A DNA stretch of 64,000 nt from Biomphalaria glabrata (lineage: Eukaryota; Mollusca; Gastropoda; Planorbidae), in assembly GCF_947242115.1 (NCBI RefSeq), contig NC_074711.1, positions 3,281,001-3,345,000 on the forward strand, read 5' to 3'. The notes under the pieces are model-generated. The model made no database searches. It saw only the letters and a list, made by a program, of their open reading frames with translations, and had not been told where the DNA came from. Each line of letters opens with the position of its first letter. The stretch's first letter is position 1. The translations under genes and the position numbers were made by a program. Below are positions 47,291-58,213 of this stretch, in pieces.

Positions 47291-47461
47291 TGTAATAAGA
47301 AATAAAGAACACTGAAGATTAACCTAAAACAAGGCTTTATTAAACTAGAACGACACATGAACTGACGAAGGAGACTTGGACAGTAGCACACTAAATCAAT
47401 GTTGTGAACACATTCTCACGACGTTACACAAACATAAACAAATAGCAACTATTTCACCACA
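47291..47461 (-). repeat. 5' LTR of the Gypsy-type element
   Basis: 171-bp terminal repeat, TG...CA, apparently identical to 44063-44233. GAGTA follows at 47462-47466, the second copy of the target duplication. Confidence 0.92.
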
Positions 47462-47727
47462 GAGTATCTGTCACATACTATCTAAAATTTGTTTGAAATA
47501 TTGAATTTTTTCCTTCATAGACTTTGGAATAAACTTAATCTGCTTATACTACACAGTAAACTATAGTTTGAAATGGCTTTTTAGTTTTAAAGTATGACAA
47601 ACATCAATCATCACATATAGCTGCTCTGTAAACATAGCAGTTTGCATGACATTATGACTAATGTTTACATCACTTTTATCTTTACATCACCTTTTATCTA
47701 AGTCATTGTTTTATTTTTGTTTTTCAG

Positions 47728-47785
47728 GCTCAAAGATAATGAGGATTACAAACTGTTTCTTGGATTATTAAAGGCTATTTATATT
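47728..47785 (+). other. Candidate orphan exon
   Basis: 58 bp between a good acceptor (tttgtttttcag) and a strong donor (gtaagtaa). Only one frame is open, reading LKDNEDYKLFLGLLKAIYI. No partner exons were found within several kb. It could be a 5'UTR exon of the DENND4 gene downstream, an exon of an unrecognised gene, or a chance match. It lies 260 bp from the Gypsy-type element. Confidence 0.3.
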
Positions 47786-47861
47786 GTAAGTAAACATAAC
47801 ATTGTTCATAAAATGTATGTTTTTTATTTATATAAAAAAAAATTCCATTAACACTTGAAGA

Positions 47862-48335
47862 CCACAATTATGCTGTCAGCGTCCAGTCCCTTGAGACGCG
47901 ATGCAAAAATGATGCTACCAGCGTCTGATCAACTTTTCCCTGCTTACTCCTTTTTCTTTTCTAATCCACGTTATTAATGGTTTATGGGATTGCTAGAGCA
48001 GCTTTTAAAAAAAAAAAAACTTTCTGAAATATTGTGGATCTAAGCTGTTTTTCATTGTTCTAAATATTTTGTTTTCATAAGTGATTGCTTGCATCATGAC
48101 TGACAAGCCTTCTTGCTCTACATCTGGCTGTAAGCCTCTTCGCCATTTTACTGCTGATCAGGCTCTAAATATCTTTGTAGCGATTTTCAACCTTCAGAGT
48201 CAAGCGAGTCTGATAGTGAAATAGATTTACATTTAGAAGACACTCTTAGATCTAGTAAACAAAAGGGGTATTCTCCCCAGCCAGACCCTAGTAGAAAGCC
48301 TAAAAGTCTAAATATTGATCAAGTTTTGTAGTGTC
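47862..48335 (+). pseudogene. piggyBac-like transposase N-terminal remnant
   Basis: A frame from the ATG at 48096 reads MTDKPSCSTSGCKPLRHFTA then DQALNIF, breaks by a frame shift near 48180, and continues as SDFQPSESSESDSEIDLHLE then DTLRSSKQKGYSPQPDPSRK to a stop at about 48331. The acidic, serine-rich N-terminus resembles piggyBac/PGBD transposases. Upstream, ttaacacttgaagacc (47862) and cagtcccttgagacgcg could be the element end at a TTAA site. No catalytic domain follows. Confidence 0.45.
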
Positions 48336-48985
48336 ATGTTTTTTTTCTGTAGATTCTTGGATATAGTTTAATTATTTTTTTTAAACAATAATGTTGAATA
48401 AGGACTGTTGGGATGATCTTTTTTTTCTTGGGTAAGTCAATTTTTAGAAGAAATAAAAAAAATATATTTTTTTTTCATCTCTGATATCACTTAATTTTTT
48501 TTCCAGTGACTATTTATAACACTGAAGTATAAATTATCTTGTACTACATTCAATTTCCAACAAATTTTTTATATAACAAGTCTATGTTTTAACAAAGAGA
48601 AAAAAAACAGTATGTATGACATTTTTAAATAGGCATATGTGATAAAAATTGTGAAAAAAAAATCTGGCAGAATGAGAAAAAAAAATATGGTTTTCAAGAC
48701 TTATTTAAATTATTATAGTAGTATTGAGCTTTAGTAAGCTGACAGAAAATGTGCATACATACCAATTATGCCTATTGGAACTGTTTTATAATATTTTTAG
48801 TGATATTTTAAATATTACAATTGCTTCATCACATTAAAACATTCCATATATAACAATAATAACTTTCCCTTCTATTGGGCTTGCTGATACTATTGTATCA
48901 TCTTTTTGTTGATAAAAGATAAAATTAACTTTATGATAAACATAGAATCTTCATTTCTTTTGAGCTTTTTTTTATTTAATTTATA
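48336..48985. other. AT-rich stretch with no recognised feature
   Basis: Poly(A)/poly(T) runs only. Confidence 0.55.
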
Positions 48986-48989
48986 AGTA

Positions 48990-50075
48990 GTTATCTTATC
49001 TTATCTTATATAATACAGACGTTACTTCAAAAAAGAAGATGATTACGTCCTACGCGTCATGCATTTAGTCATGCATATTAACCAATGACTTAAATTCTGC
49101 CAAGTCACTGGTTTTCCTGGCTAGCTCAGGCAACCCATTCCATGCTCTAATAGCACTAGGGAAGAAGGAGTATTTGTACAAATTTGTCCTAGCATATGGG
49201 ACGAGGAATGTGCCTTTATCTTTGTGTCTTTCAGAGTATTTTATTAAATTTTGTTTTTGTATTTGGAGATTATGGTTCAGTGTTTTATGTATGATTGCTA
49301 CTTTACTTTTGAGCCTTCTGTCCTGAAGGCTTTCTAAATTTAGTGATTTTACTAAAGGTGTTACTCTAGTCAAATGTGAATATTCATTTGTTATGAATCT
49401 CACTGCTCTATTTTGTGTCTGTTCCAGTTTCTTAATGTTTTCTTGAGTTGAGGGGTCCCAAACGGAGGATGCATATTCTATTATTGGCCTAACCAAGGTT
49501 AAATAACATTTTAGTTTTATGTTCTTATTTGATTTATAGAAATTTCTTTTAATAAATCCTAATGCTTTGTTTGATTTTTTTGTAGTTTCATCAATATGTG
49601 GATTCCATGATAGTTTTTCATTTATTATAACACCTAGGTATTTTGCGTTTTTAGTCTGTGTTACTGGTTTGCCATGAATAAGATAAGTGGAATTAATTTG
49701 TTTTAGTTTTTTTGTTACTCTTAACAACTGACATTTTTCTGGGTGGAAAGACATGCTCCAATTTGATTCCCATTTCTGTAATTCATCTAATTCTCTTTGT
49801 AAAATATCTGTGTCTTGTGTTGTTTTTATTGTTCTATATATTATGCAATCGTCTGCAAATAATCTGACTTTTGTTCCTGAACTAATGCAATTTGGTAAAT
49901 CATTTATGTAAATTAAAAATAGTAGTGGACCCAAGACTGTTCCTTGAGGTACACCTGAGTTTACTGTTATCGGTGTTGATTTAGAGCCATTTATTATTAC
50001 AGTTTGTTCTCTCCCTATCAGAAAATCTTTAATCCACTGATGCAGTGGACCATTAATAGTTGTTTTTTTTTTCAT
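48990..50075 (-). mobile_element. 5'-truncated non-LTR retrotransposon (Jockey/CR1-like) with long RT frame
   Basis: The minus-strand frame 50114-49065 reads as the C-terminal half of a LINE ORF2: GVPQGTVLGPLLFLIYINDL (RT palm), the catalytic FADD box, YLGVIINEKLSWNPHI, and the C-terminal RFITNEYS and FFPSAIRAWNGLPELA blocks common in Jockey/CR1-type elements. The 5' edge is lost near 50075, where coding similarity stops. The 3' end is a short UTR followed by an ATAAG-type pentanucleotide tail at 48990-49010. The frame is open for about 335 codons, so this copy is fairly young. Diverged pieces of the same 3' end recur at 1325, 16262, 20874, 35645, 43315 and 56780. The exact clade is uncertain. 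Confidence 0.88.
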
Positions 50076-50207
50076 ATATGTAAAATGTTTCACTGGGTTT
50101 TGTTTTGTTTTCAAAAAGATAAACGCTTGACATCTTTTTTTTTTTGTTTTAAATTGTTTTTTTTTTTTTAAAAATCTGAATTAACAACCCATTAAATTTT
50201 TTTTAAA

Positions 50208-50420
50208 ATGTGCTACATGATGCATGTAAAAAAGACAAACATACACCAAGACCATACTTGCTTGATAGTTTTAGATTCATTTTTTAATACTGTGTTTCAC
50301 GATGTGGTTGGGAGAGCTAAGTATCGTTTCCACAAGCATATGACCAACAGAGATTCGGAGGTGCCTATAAATGTATTCAACACACTGCTAGGTCACAATG
50401 AAACAACTCATTGCTGAATA
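50208..50420 (+). other. Unassigned short open frame
   Basis: A 69-codon frame whose second half (VGRAKYRFHKHMTNRDSEVP then INVFNTLLG) has protein-like composition and is preceded by ttttag at 50267-50272. No homologue recognised, no partner exons. Could be an exon or a repeat remnant. Confidence 0.2.
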
Positions 50421-50616
50421 AATTTTTTTTTTTATTTTTTTTTGAGTTTAATGCATTCCAACTCATTTCAATGATAAAAAAATTAATCCAAAAATAAATC
50501 ACTTGTACAATGATGACTTGAATAGAATAATATATATATATATATATAGTTGAAATAAACCACAGTGAAGATACAGGTGATCAGTGATAATCCAGTATTG
50601 GAAAAAACATATTAAA

Positions 50617-50796
50617 ATGTAAAATGTTTGTTTGTTGTGAAATGTTTTACATGTTTCGGATGTTCCTTCAGAGTTGAAGGTAATTACTTCCTAATCCAAA
50701 CCTCCCACAGGGAGGTGGGAGTGGGCAGGGTTTGAACCCGCGACCATCGATAAATCTGAATGACAGTCTAGCGCACAAACTGCACGACCAGGCAGA
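50617..50796 (-). mobile_element. tRNA-headed SINE, family A
   Basis: Antisense: aaatgttttacatgtttcgg, gggtttgaacccgcgaccat, ctgcacgaccaggcag. Confidence 0.85.
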
Positions 50797-50799
50797 TCT

Positions 50800-53035
50800 A
50801 CTTGTGACAATGACCAATCACTAGTGACTGTGAACAATACAATGACTAACCATCCCTGATAGCTAGCTTCACATTTCTTATGTAGTAGCATATATCGATT
50901 TTTCTGGATTGTTTCCAACACCGATAGTAAGCTCTATCACCTTCCCATAATGTCACATTAACCCTATATCTAGTTTATATGCAAATCAAGGCTATCTAGA
51001 ATAATCTGCTTTATATTCCCCCACACACACACTCAATGTGACCTAATATTACTGACTGTTGAATTACTACTGGTCAGCCATTATTGTGTGCTGGCATTAT
51101 ACATACACATGTGACACTGTGCATATGTAATTTTTATAAGATACGAAAAATTTGTAACATTCACCCAGTAGTTTTCATTTTCATTATTATATAAGCTGGC
51201 TTGTATAATCAAATCTAAAAGTCTTGTTTATAAATTATAATACTTCTGTATGATGAATATATATCACATTGACATTTTCTCACATAAAAAAAAATATTAT
51301 ATAAGTATCTTTGGATGCATTAGCCACTTATGGAAAACTAGCAGTTTTGTTTTTATTATCTAAGTATATATATTTGTGATGCACTTGTAAAACATTTGTT
51401 ACAATATAGATTTGTAACATTCACCAAGTAGTTGTCATTTTCATTATTATATAAGCTGGCTTGTATAATCTAATCTAAAAGTCTTGTTTATAAATTATAA
51501 CACTTCTGTATTTGTGATGCACTTGTAAAACATTTGTTAAAATATATAGATTTCTAAAGCATTTCATATTTATGCCCAACTTCAGCATGATTTATTATTT
51601 TGTATTTAAATGCAATGTAATGCATTCCGCATGAGAACAACTGAACCGCAAGAGCCTTCCTTAAGTTTGTGTGTTAATTATCTTTTCTATCTTTTTTTTT
51701 TTTTTGTGTGTGTGTGTGTGTGTTGTTGTTGTTTTTTTTTTTTGTGTTTTTTTTTTTTTCAGGGGTAAAAAAAACAACCTTTTTTTTTTTGGCCACTGAA
51801 TTCTTGTTATAGGCAAGAGTTTATTGCAGCTTTGTCTTCGAAGCACATGCTTTTAAGTCGATTGTAGCATCTATTTGAAGCCGTTTGCTTAAAAACAAAC
51901 AATGTTTTGCTACAATAAGAATATCTGATCTTCTTACTGGGGCTTAACTTGTTTATGTTTAGCTTTATTTTACTTGAATTCATCTTCTTCTGATTACTTT
52001 TTAAAAAAAAAAAAAAAAGAGAGAAATGGAATGTATAACATATCATTTGTGAGCTTTTCGTTATTATAGGATGACTCATTCTTGCAATTGCATTACAGCC
52101 ACACACATGTAAATATAGCAAATGAAACTAAGCAGGTAGATGTATTCAAGAAAATCTCTGAAGTTTTAGAGTTTATTGGCAGATACAGTAACTGAAAATA
52201 TCTTGCACAATTAGCATATATTGGAAATAAAGTTTATTAAATGTTGTCAAATATTTTTTTAAAATACTTTTAACTAAACTAGAACTAATTTTCAGAGAAA
52301 TTAATGAAAATTGTCTGCCCTTGATAGAGAAACTTCTCCCAAGCTGTTAATAATGTATTCATCTGTGTGCATAAATAGCCTGGCCATCTTTCACTACAGC
52401 TGTTTTGTTGTATTGAGTTATTGATGTGACATCTGTGAGGGTGTGTGTGTAGAGTTTAAGATCTTGTTAGAGTGACCTATATAGCCCCCCTCCCCACTAA
52501 CACCAGACAGTAGGGAGTAGCTATTGAGCTTATATCTGTTCTGTTACAGTGGGAGTTACGTTCAGTGGTGTTACATTCATGGCTGTAACTTTTGCTGTTT
52601 TTTTTTTTTAATGTTCATTTCTTGTTTTGTTTTTATTGTCAGTCACAATATGTTTTGTTTTTCTGACAAAGGCAGGCATTATTTATTGTCATTCTCAATA
52701 ATGCGTTTGTTTTATTTTCACGGAAACATTTGTCATCCCTATAGACGATCTGTGCATAAATATCTAGCAGCATATGTGTCCTCATTTAATATACTTACAA
52801 GTATGTTTTCATTAGTGCATAGGGCTTTTGTTTTGTTTTTTTAAATCCTTTCTTGAGACAACTTAGAAGCATTCATTTGTTTGTTAATTTAAGTACAATG
52901 CATAAAATACATTTCCTTGCTAATGAGCTATAAAAAAAACAACTATACAACTATATAGGGGAAAAAAATTTATGAAAGAATTGAATTATTCTTAGGGAAG
53001 GAAATAGTCAACAAACATTATAATTTTCTTATTAT
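50800..53035. other. Gene-free stretch with one duplication
   Basis: A segment at about 51148-51252 recurs at 51410-51511 (cattttcattattatataag, ctggcttgtataat, ctaaaagtcttgtttataaa), and tgtgatgcacttgtaaaaca follows both. Poly(T), (TG)n and poly(A) tracts elsewhere. No gene recognised. Confidence 0.55.
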
Positions 53036-53038
53036 GAT

Positions 53039-53330
53039 TTGGAGGCGTGATGGCTGAGTGGTAAAGTTCTTGACTCCAAACGGGGGGTCCCGGGTTTAAA
53101 TCCTGATGAAGACAGATTTTTTTTAATTTCGAGATTTTTAAGGCACTTGTGAGTCCACCCAGCTCTAATGGGTACCTGACATTAGTTGGGGAAAAGTAAA
53201 GGCGGTTGGTCATTGTACTGGCCACATGAGACTCTTGTTAACTGTGGGACACATAAACAGATGACCTTTACATCATCTGCCCTTTAGATCGCAAGGTCTG
53301 AAATTGGAACTTTACTTTTTTAAATTATGA
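53039..53330 (+). mobile_element. tRNA-headed SINE, family B
   Basis: Head ggaggcgtgatggctgagtg, B box region cgggtttaaatcctg, body gtaaaggcggttggtcattg and tail tcatctgccctttagatcgc, aaggtctgaa. Near full length. Confidence 0.88.
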
Positions 53331-53427
53331 TTTAAGTGGAATTCAAATGTGTACATCATAACAAATTTTTGTTTCATCCAGCTTGTCAATAATATTGCCA
53401 TAGCTCTGACTTGGTGTTCACATTTGT

Positions 53428-53508
53428 TTAACTCTTTCTCTCCGTAATTATTTATCACATTCTAGTGGAATCAATGTTGGTATCGTCAGTTAGGAGAGAA
53501 AGAGTTAA
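53428..53508. mobile_element. 81-bp MITE with TTAA ends (piggyBac-like), second copy
   Basis: Same ends (TTAACTCTTTCTCTCC, GGAGAGAAAGAGTTAA) and the same length as 22397-22477, with about 10 internal differences. Confidence 0.82.
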
Positions 53509-55150
53509 GTTGGTCTGTTCTAGATTAGATAAAGAACCACTACCATTCATAGTGACTCTCACTGCCTCTACAGGCACATCTTTTATCAGCCATTATATTC
53601 TCTTGATAGCTTCACATTGTTACATGTCCTGTTTTTTTTTTTTAATTTCCCAATGCTGTGTGTGTGTGTGTGTACACTTGAGCTACACTAAATGTGTGTG
53701 TGTGAGCCACATTGCATGCGTGTGACTGAGCTGTAGGGATGTATTTCGTTTCCTGTAACACTTAGAGCTATTGTCTTTTTTTTTTATTTTTTTTTTTTTC
53801 TAGTTTGTGCTCCTCCCAGCCTACCCAGATTATATTTCTCTATAAATATTACAATGCTGAACTTTTTTTTTTTTTTTATCAATGTAATTTTTTCCTGACT
53901 GTGGACTGTGATTATTTGATAAATTATTGAAAATGTGTTGTGTTTGTGAGTAAATAAGATTTGAATGAAATCTAGACTTGTTTATCATACAAGACTATGT
54001 CTGTATTACAGGTAGTTCAGAGTCTCAGAAGCTAAACTTAAAGACTCTTCTTTATCTTACAGCAAGTTTATAAATAAGATTGTCTTTGATTATTTCATTG
54101 TTTCTTCTTGTCTATATTTAGATTTCCATGAAAACATTTTAGGTGCCAGGCTGTTGTAAAGTAGACTCAATACATGCATGATCTGGTTAATAGTCTATAT
54201 ATTTGTGTTTAAAGAAAAACAAACCAAACATTCGTTTTAGTTTAAATGTTGAAACGTATGCTGTTATTGTGTTTTAAGTTTCAGCTTATTAATCTTTGAA
54301 AGGCCTAATTCCATATTTTCTTTCCAGTAAAACTCTTGTTCTGTTTATGTGTAATGTGTAGCTAAGATAAATCTTTGTCCCAGTTACTAGCAGTAGTACT
54401 AGAATAGCAGTAGTAATCTTGTGTTTTGTGTGTGTGTGTGTGTGTGCGTGTTCTTTTTAATATCGGTTGACTTCTTGTGATAAAAACAATTGCTTCTTCT
54501 TTCTGCGATGTTGTGATAGATGTAGTGATGCGGAGATACAATCAGATAATGACTGAGAAGTAGAGACATTTGATGGCTAGATTAATGGCCACTTCAGGTG
54601 GACAAGGGGAAGTGAGGTCTGGCTAGGACATTACGCACACCAGACACTTGAAGCTGGACAGTAGTAGTGAGTGTGTCAGTGGTGTTAATAGCCACCTATA
54701 TTACCTTGGTCTGTCACTCTAGTAAGAAGTCCTTGCTGCTCTGGGTGACTAATGCATACCCTAGGCCCAGTTAAGACAAGATAAAGAGGTCTGAACAGAG
54801 ACTCCCACTTTGTGATTCTACACAGTGATGTAGTGGACTTAAAGAGATAAGTCTGTGTGTGTGTGTGTTTTCACTCTCAAGTTGACCATGTATAGGTGAG
54901 ATATATTTAATTTACCCTCCCATCTTTTAATTTCATAGAAACACTCACCTTCCATTTTTTTTTAAGTACTCATACCCCTTGAAACCTTTTTTTTTTTTTT
55001 TTTTTCATCTAACTTTAATGTGTTAACTTGTCAAGAAAATTGTTTATCAGCATCGACAATGAGACTGTACACATTTTTGTTTTATTGTATAAATGTAACA
55101 TTGAAGTGGGGCTTCATATTAGATTTAAGTTTTAGCAAATAGCAATTATA
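53509..55150. other. Gene-free stretch with simple repeats
   Basis: (TG)n runs at about 53655, 54428 and 54853, and poly(T) runs. A less AT-rich part at about 54480-54840 has no frame or clear splice sites but could be non-coding exon or regulatory DNA. Confidence 0.45.
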
Positions 55151-55159
55151 AAAATCTTT

Positions 55160-55612
55160 TTGTCAGTAGCATTTTCTCATTACTATTTACTTTTTTCTTA
55201 TTACTATTTCTTATTTTCTTATTACTATTTCTTATTTACTTATTACTATTTACTTTCTCCTTATATTATTTACTTTTTTCTTATTACTATTTGCTTCTTT
55301 TTTTTATTACTATTTCTTATTTTCTTAGTACTATTTCTTATTTTCTTAGTACTATTTCTTATTTGTTTATGTTTATGTTTGTAATGTTGTTACAGCGCCT
55401 TGAGCCTACATTTTGTTTGTTAACAGCCCTTTATAAATAAAATTATTATTATTATTATTATTTTCTTAGTACTATTTCTTATTTTCTTAGTACTATTTCT
55501 TATTTTCTTAGTACTATTTCTTATTTTCTTAGTACTATTTCTTATTTTCTTAGTACCATTTCTTATTTTCTTAGTACTATTTCTTATTTTCTTAGCACTA
55601 TTTACTTATATC
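55160..55612. repeat. 21-bp tandem array interrupted by a LINE tail
   Basis: Units ttattactatttcttatttt and ttagtactatttcttatttt run from about 55180 to 55365 and again from 55463 to 55612. The gap is a LINE 3' end. Confidence 0.88.
55375..55462 (+). mobile_element. LINE (L2/CR1-like) 3'-end insertion
   Basis: gttacagcgccttgagccta, cattttgtttgttaacagcc, ctttataaataaaattatta and (tta)n match the 3' end of the LINE at 25905-25975. Inserted in the 21-bp array. Confidence 0.78.
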
Positions 55613-56779
55613 ATAAGAAATGTAAATAAAATGTTTTAATGGTTGTCCTGAAAAGAAAATATTGAAGCTATGGTTTTGATTCCCCTGACATAGAGTCTAA
55701 TCAACATTGTGTATTTTGATGTATTCATTTACCTTGACAATGTGGTGTGTATACTTTGAGTCACTGTAACATCTGTTAAGATCTTATACTCAACTTAGCT
55801 CAGGGTAGAGGATATTAGTCATGTCTTGATCACTAGCTTTACTCCTCATTAAAAAAAAATCAATTAGTACAAAGGGTACTAGTGAAATCTAAGTTTGCAC
55901 ACAACACTCTACATTGACCACATGTAATTTAAAACTTGTAATGGGTTTGTTGTCAGATATCTTTAATTACTTGAGTCTTATTCTTCAGTTTATAAGGCTA
56001 AGTCTCACAGTGGGTGTTTATTGAACAGATCATCTGACCTTCACCAGTCTGTTACCAGATTTCTAATGTAGGCAGCATCTGTGTCCATTGAATTAATTGT
56101 ACTCTGTGTGGGCTGTCATAAATAGACTGACAAGGATTTATCCATGATAAACCTGAGCGTTGTTTTTTAAATATCAGTTTTTATCTTGGCAACACTGAAA
56201 GCATCATAATATAACCAATCTATGATTTTATGCATGAGCTCAAATAATTTTTTTTTTATATATAATTCATGTGATAAGGTCAATTAGGTTTCTGCTGTGA
56301 TTATTATCACTATTAGATTAGATTACTATCTTTTCTAAGAAATAACACAATATGTAAGCTGTTATATAGTGACAATATTTGTTTTCAATATGTATTTTGT
56401 GTGTGTGTGTCTGATTGTGGTGTGAGAGATATCAACAACAAAGATTGTTAATATCAGTATACATGTTGTTTTTTATTTCTAAATATTAAAATAAATAAAG
56501 ATAGCTTTATATATATATATATATATATATACATACTGTAAATAATACAATTTACCATTGCCCCACCACGAGCAAACCATTTCCATGCCCTTATTTGTTT
56601 GATTTTTTTCATTGTGAATTTCATTTGTGCACTTTTTTCTTGATGTGAATAATAATACATATCATTTTCTTGTATAAAATTAGCTTTGATATATATGCAT
56701 ATCATTATTTTGAAAAATGAAGATTCAACTCTTAGAAATACTCTTCAATTAAAGTCATTGCTTCACCATAAAACATATG
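55613..56779. other. Gene-free AT-rich stretch
   Basis: TA repeat at about 56508-56531, nothing else assigned. Confidence 0.5.
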
Positions 56780-56985
56780 TCCCATATGCTAGGACAAATT
56801 TGTACAAATACTCCTTCTTCCCTAGTGCTATTAGAGCATAGAATGGGTTGCCTGAGCTAGCCAGGAAAACCAGTGACTTGGCAGAATTTAAGTCATTGGT
56901 TAATATGCATGACTAAATGCATGACGCGTAGGACGTAATCATCTTCTTTTTTGAAGTAACGTCTGTATTATATAAGATAAGATAA
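56780..56985 (+). mobile_element. LINE 3'-end fragment (49-kb family)
   Basis: Sense copy of the last ORF2 codons and 3'UTR: catatgctaggacaaatttg, agcatagaatgggttgcctg, gcatgacgcgtaggacgtaa, gtctgtattatataagataa with the ATAAG tail. Very close to the 49-kb element. Confidence 0.9.
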
Positions 56986-57874
56986 GAAACAAAAGATTTT
57001 TTTAACATCCTTACATACAATTGGTATAAAGTGGCTTTGACATAAATTAATGTAAAAAGAAGCCTCTTAATGAAGTTAGTTTTGTATTAATTCAGAGTGG
57101 TTTATTTCAAACACTCTCCTGAACTCTTGTCCATTCTCTTGGATTGAAATGTTACCTTGCCGATGCTAGTATAAAAATGTTGAAACAATAATTTTCTTTT
57201 CTTTATCAAATTTTTTTAAAAATATGTTAAAGTTTATTTTCAGAGAGAAAGTTTATCAGGTTACTTTATCCTCTAACTTTTCCTCTTCCCTCCCTCCCAA
57301 AAAAAAAAAAAACTATGGCAAGGGCCTTGAATTTATTAATTTTTTTAATTTTTTTGTTGTTGTTTTTTTAAATATCTTTTCCAAAATTAAGTTTGTGTGT
57401 TTTTACCCCTTTTTTTTTTACAAACAGGAATAATTTAGTCCTGCATTTTATTGTGTGCTGTGTAACACATTTCATTTCTATTAAAACTTGAACTATTGAA
57501 TCAATTTATGCTTCAGTTACATAAAAAGTCTAATTCTGTAAAAATCGTGTTGAGCTTTAATGCTGGATTAAATATTAAAGAGTTTTAATTTGAAGCTGTT
57601 CTCAAACTGTAGTGCTAACTTGGTTTATGTTTGAATGGGAACAACTTTTAGTTTTAAGGGAAATGGTTAAATTTTGATAAATCTAACAGTATTTAATAAT
57701 GTGCTTTGCATAAAATTTTGTCTGAACTTGTTCAACTTATTTACACATTGAGCCCATCTCAGAAGGAAATGTAAAACTGTTATAAGTTTTTAGAAATTAA
57801 TTTCTCTGAAGCCCAACTTTGGTAGCGGATGGCTTGAGAAACTGATGAACATAAGTATGTAGACCAAATAAAAA

Positions 57875-58075
57875 AAAACAATAGCTTTTATATAGCGCAA
57901 CTTCTTTTAGCATGCTCAGAGTGCCATGGTTTAATCTCAGGGGGGTTTCTGGGAGAAGGTTTTCCATGCTGCCTTTAGGTGCTGAGTAAATACAACTCTG
58001 CTCGGGTTGGGCGTTAAACCTTAAGCCCCCTTGATAGGTTGCCAGTCCAAGATCAAGCGTACTAGCCTCTATGTC
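57875..58075 (-). mobile_element. SINE family C (antisense)
   Basis: agcttttatatagcgcaact, agcatgctcagagtgccatg, ttttccatgctgcctttagg and actctgctcgggttgggcgt, the reverse of the 31625 copy. Confidence 0.75.
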
Positions 58076-58213
58076 ACACAGCCCATTTTTGGTTGCTTGT
58101 TACTGACCTTCAAATGGTCGTACTCAATACATTGTACTTTCCTAATCAGCTTGCAATCTTTCTTTCAGTCTATAACATTTAAATCTAATATTCCTCTGTA
58201 AACTTTCAGGCGA

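Larger units (their letters stand above)
44063..47461 (-). mobile_element. Ty3/Gypsy-type LTR element, young but incomplete
   Basis: Bounded by two 171-bp direct repeats that look identical by eye (44063-44233 and 47291-47461), each starting TG and ending CA, and flanked by the 5-bp target duplication GAGTA (44058-44062 and 47462-47466). The internal part carries a long minus-strand pol frame with reverse transcriptase, RNase H and integrase in the Ty3/Gypsy order. A purine-rich tract precedes the 3' LTR (about 44234-44245). No gag region is recognisable, so this copy looks broken (about one large break). Identical LTRs imply a recent insertion. It sits in otherwise gene-poor DNA. Confidence 0.93.

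Noticed and set aside
51661-51846. Lys/Thr-rich minus-strand frame
   Set aside because: Translation of poly(T) and (TG)n tracts.
52524-52844. 106-codon plus-strand frame rich in Phe, Cys and Ser
   Set aside because: Composition follows T-rich DNA, with no conserved motif or splice context.
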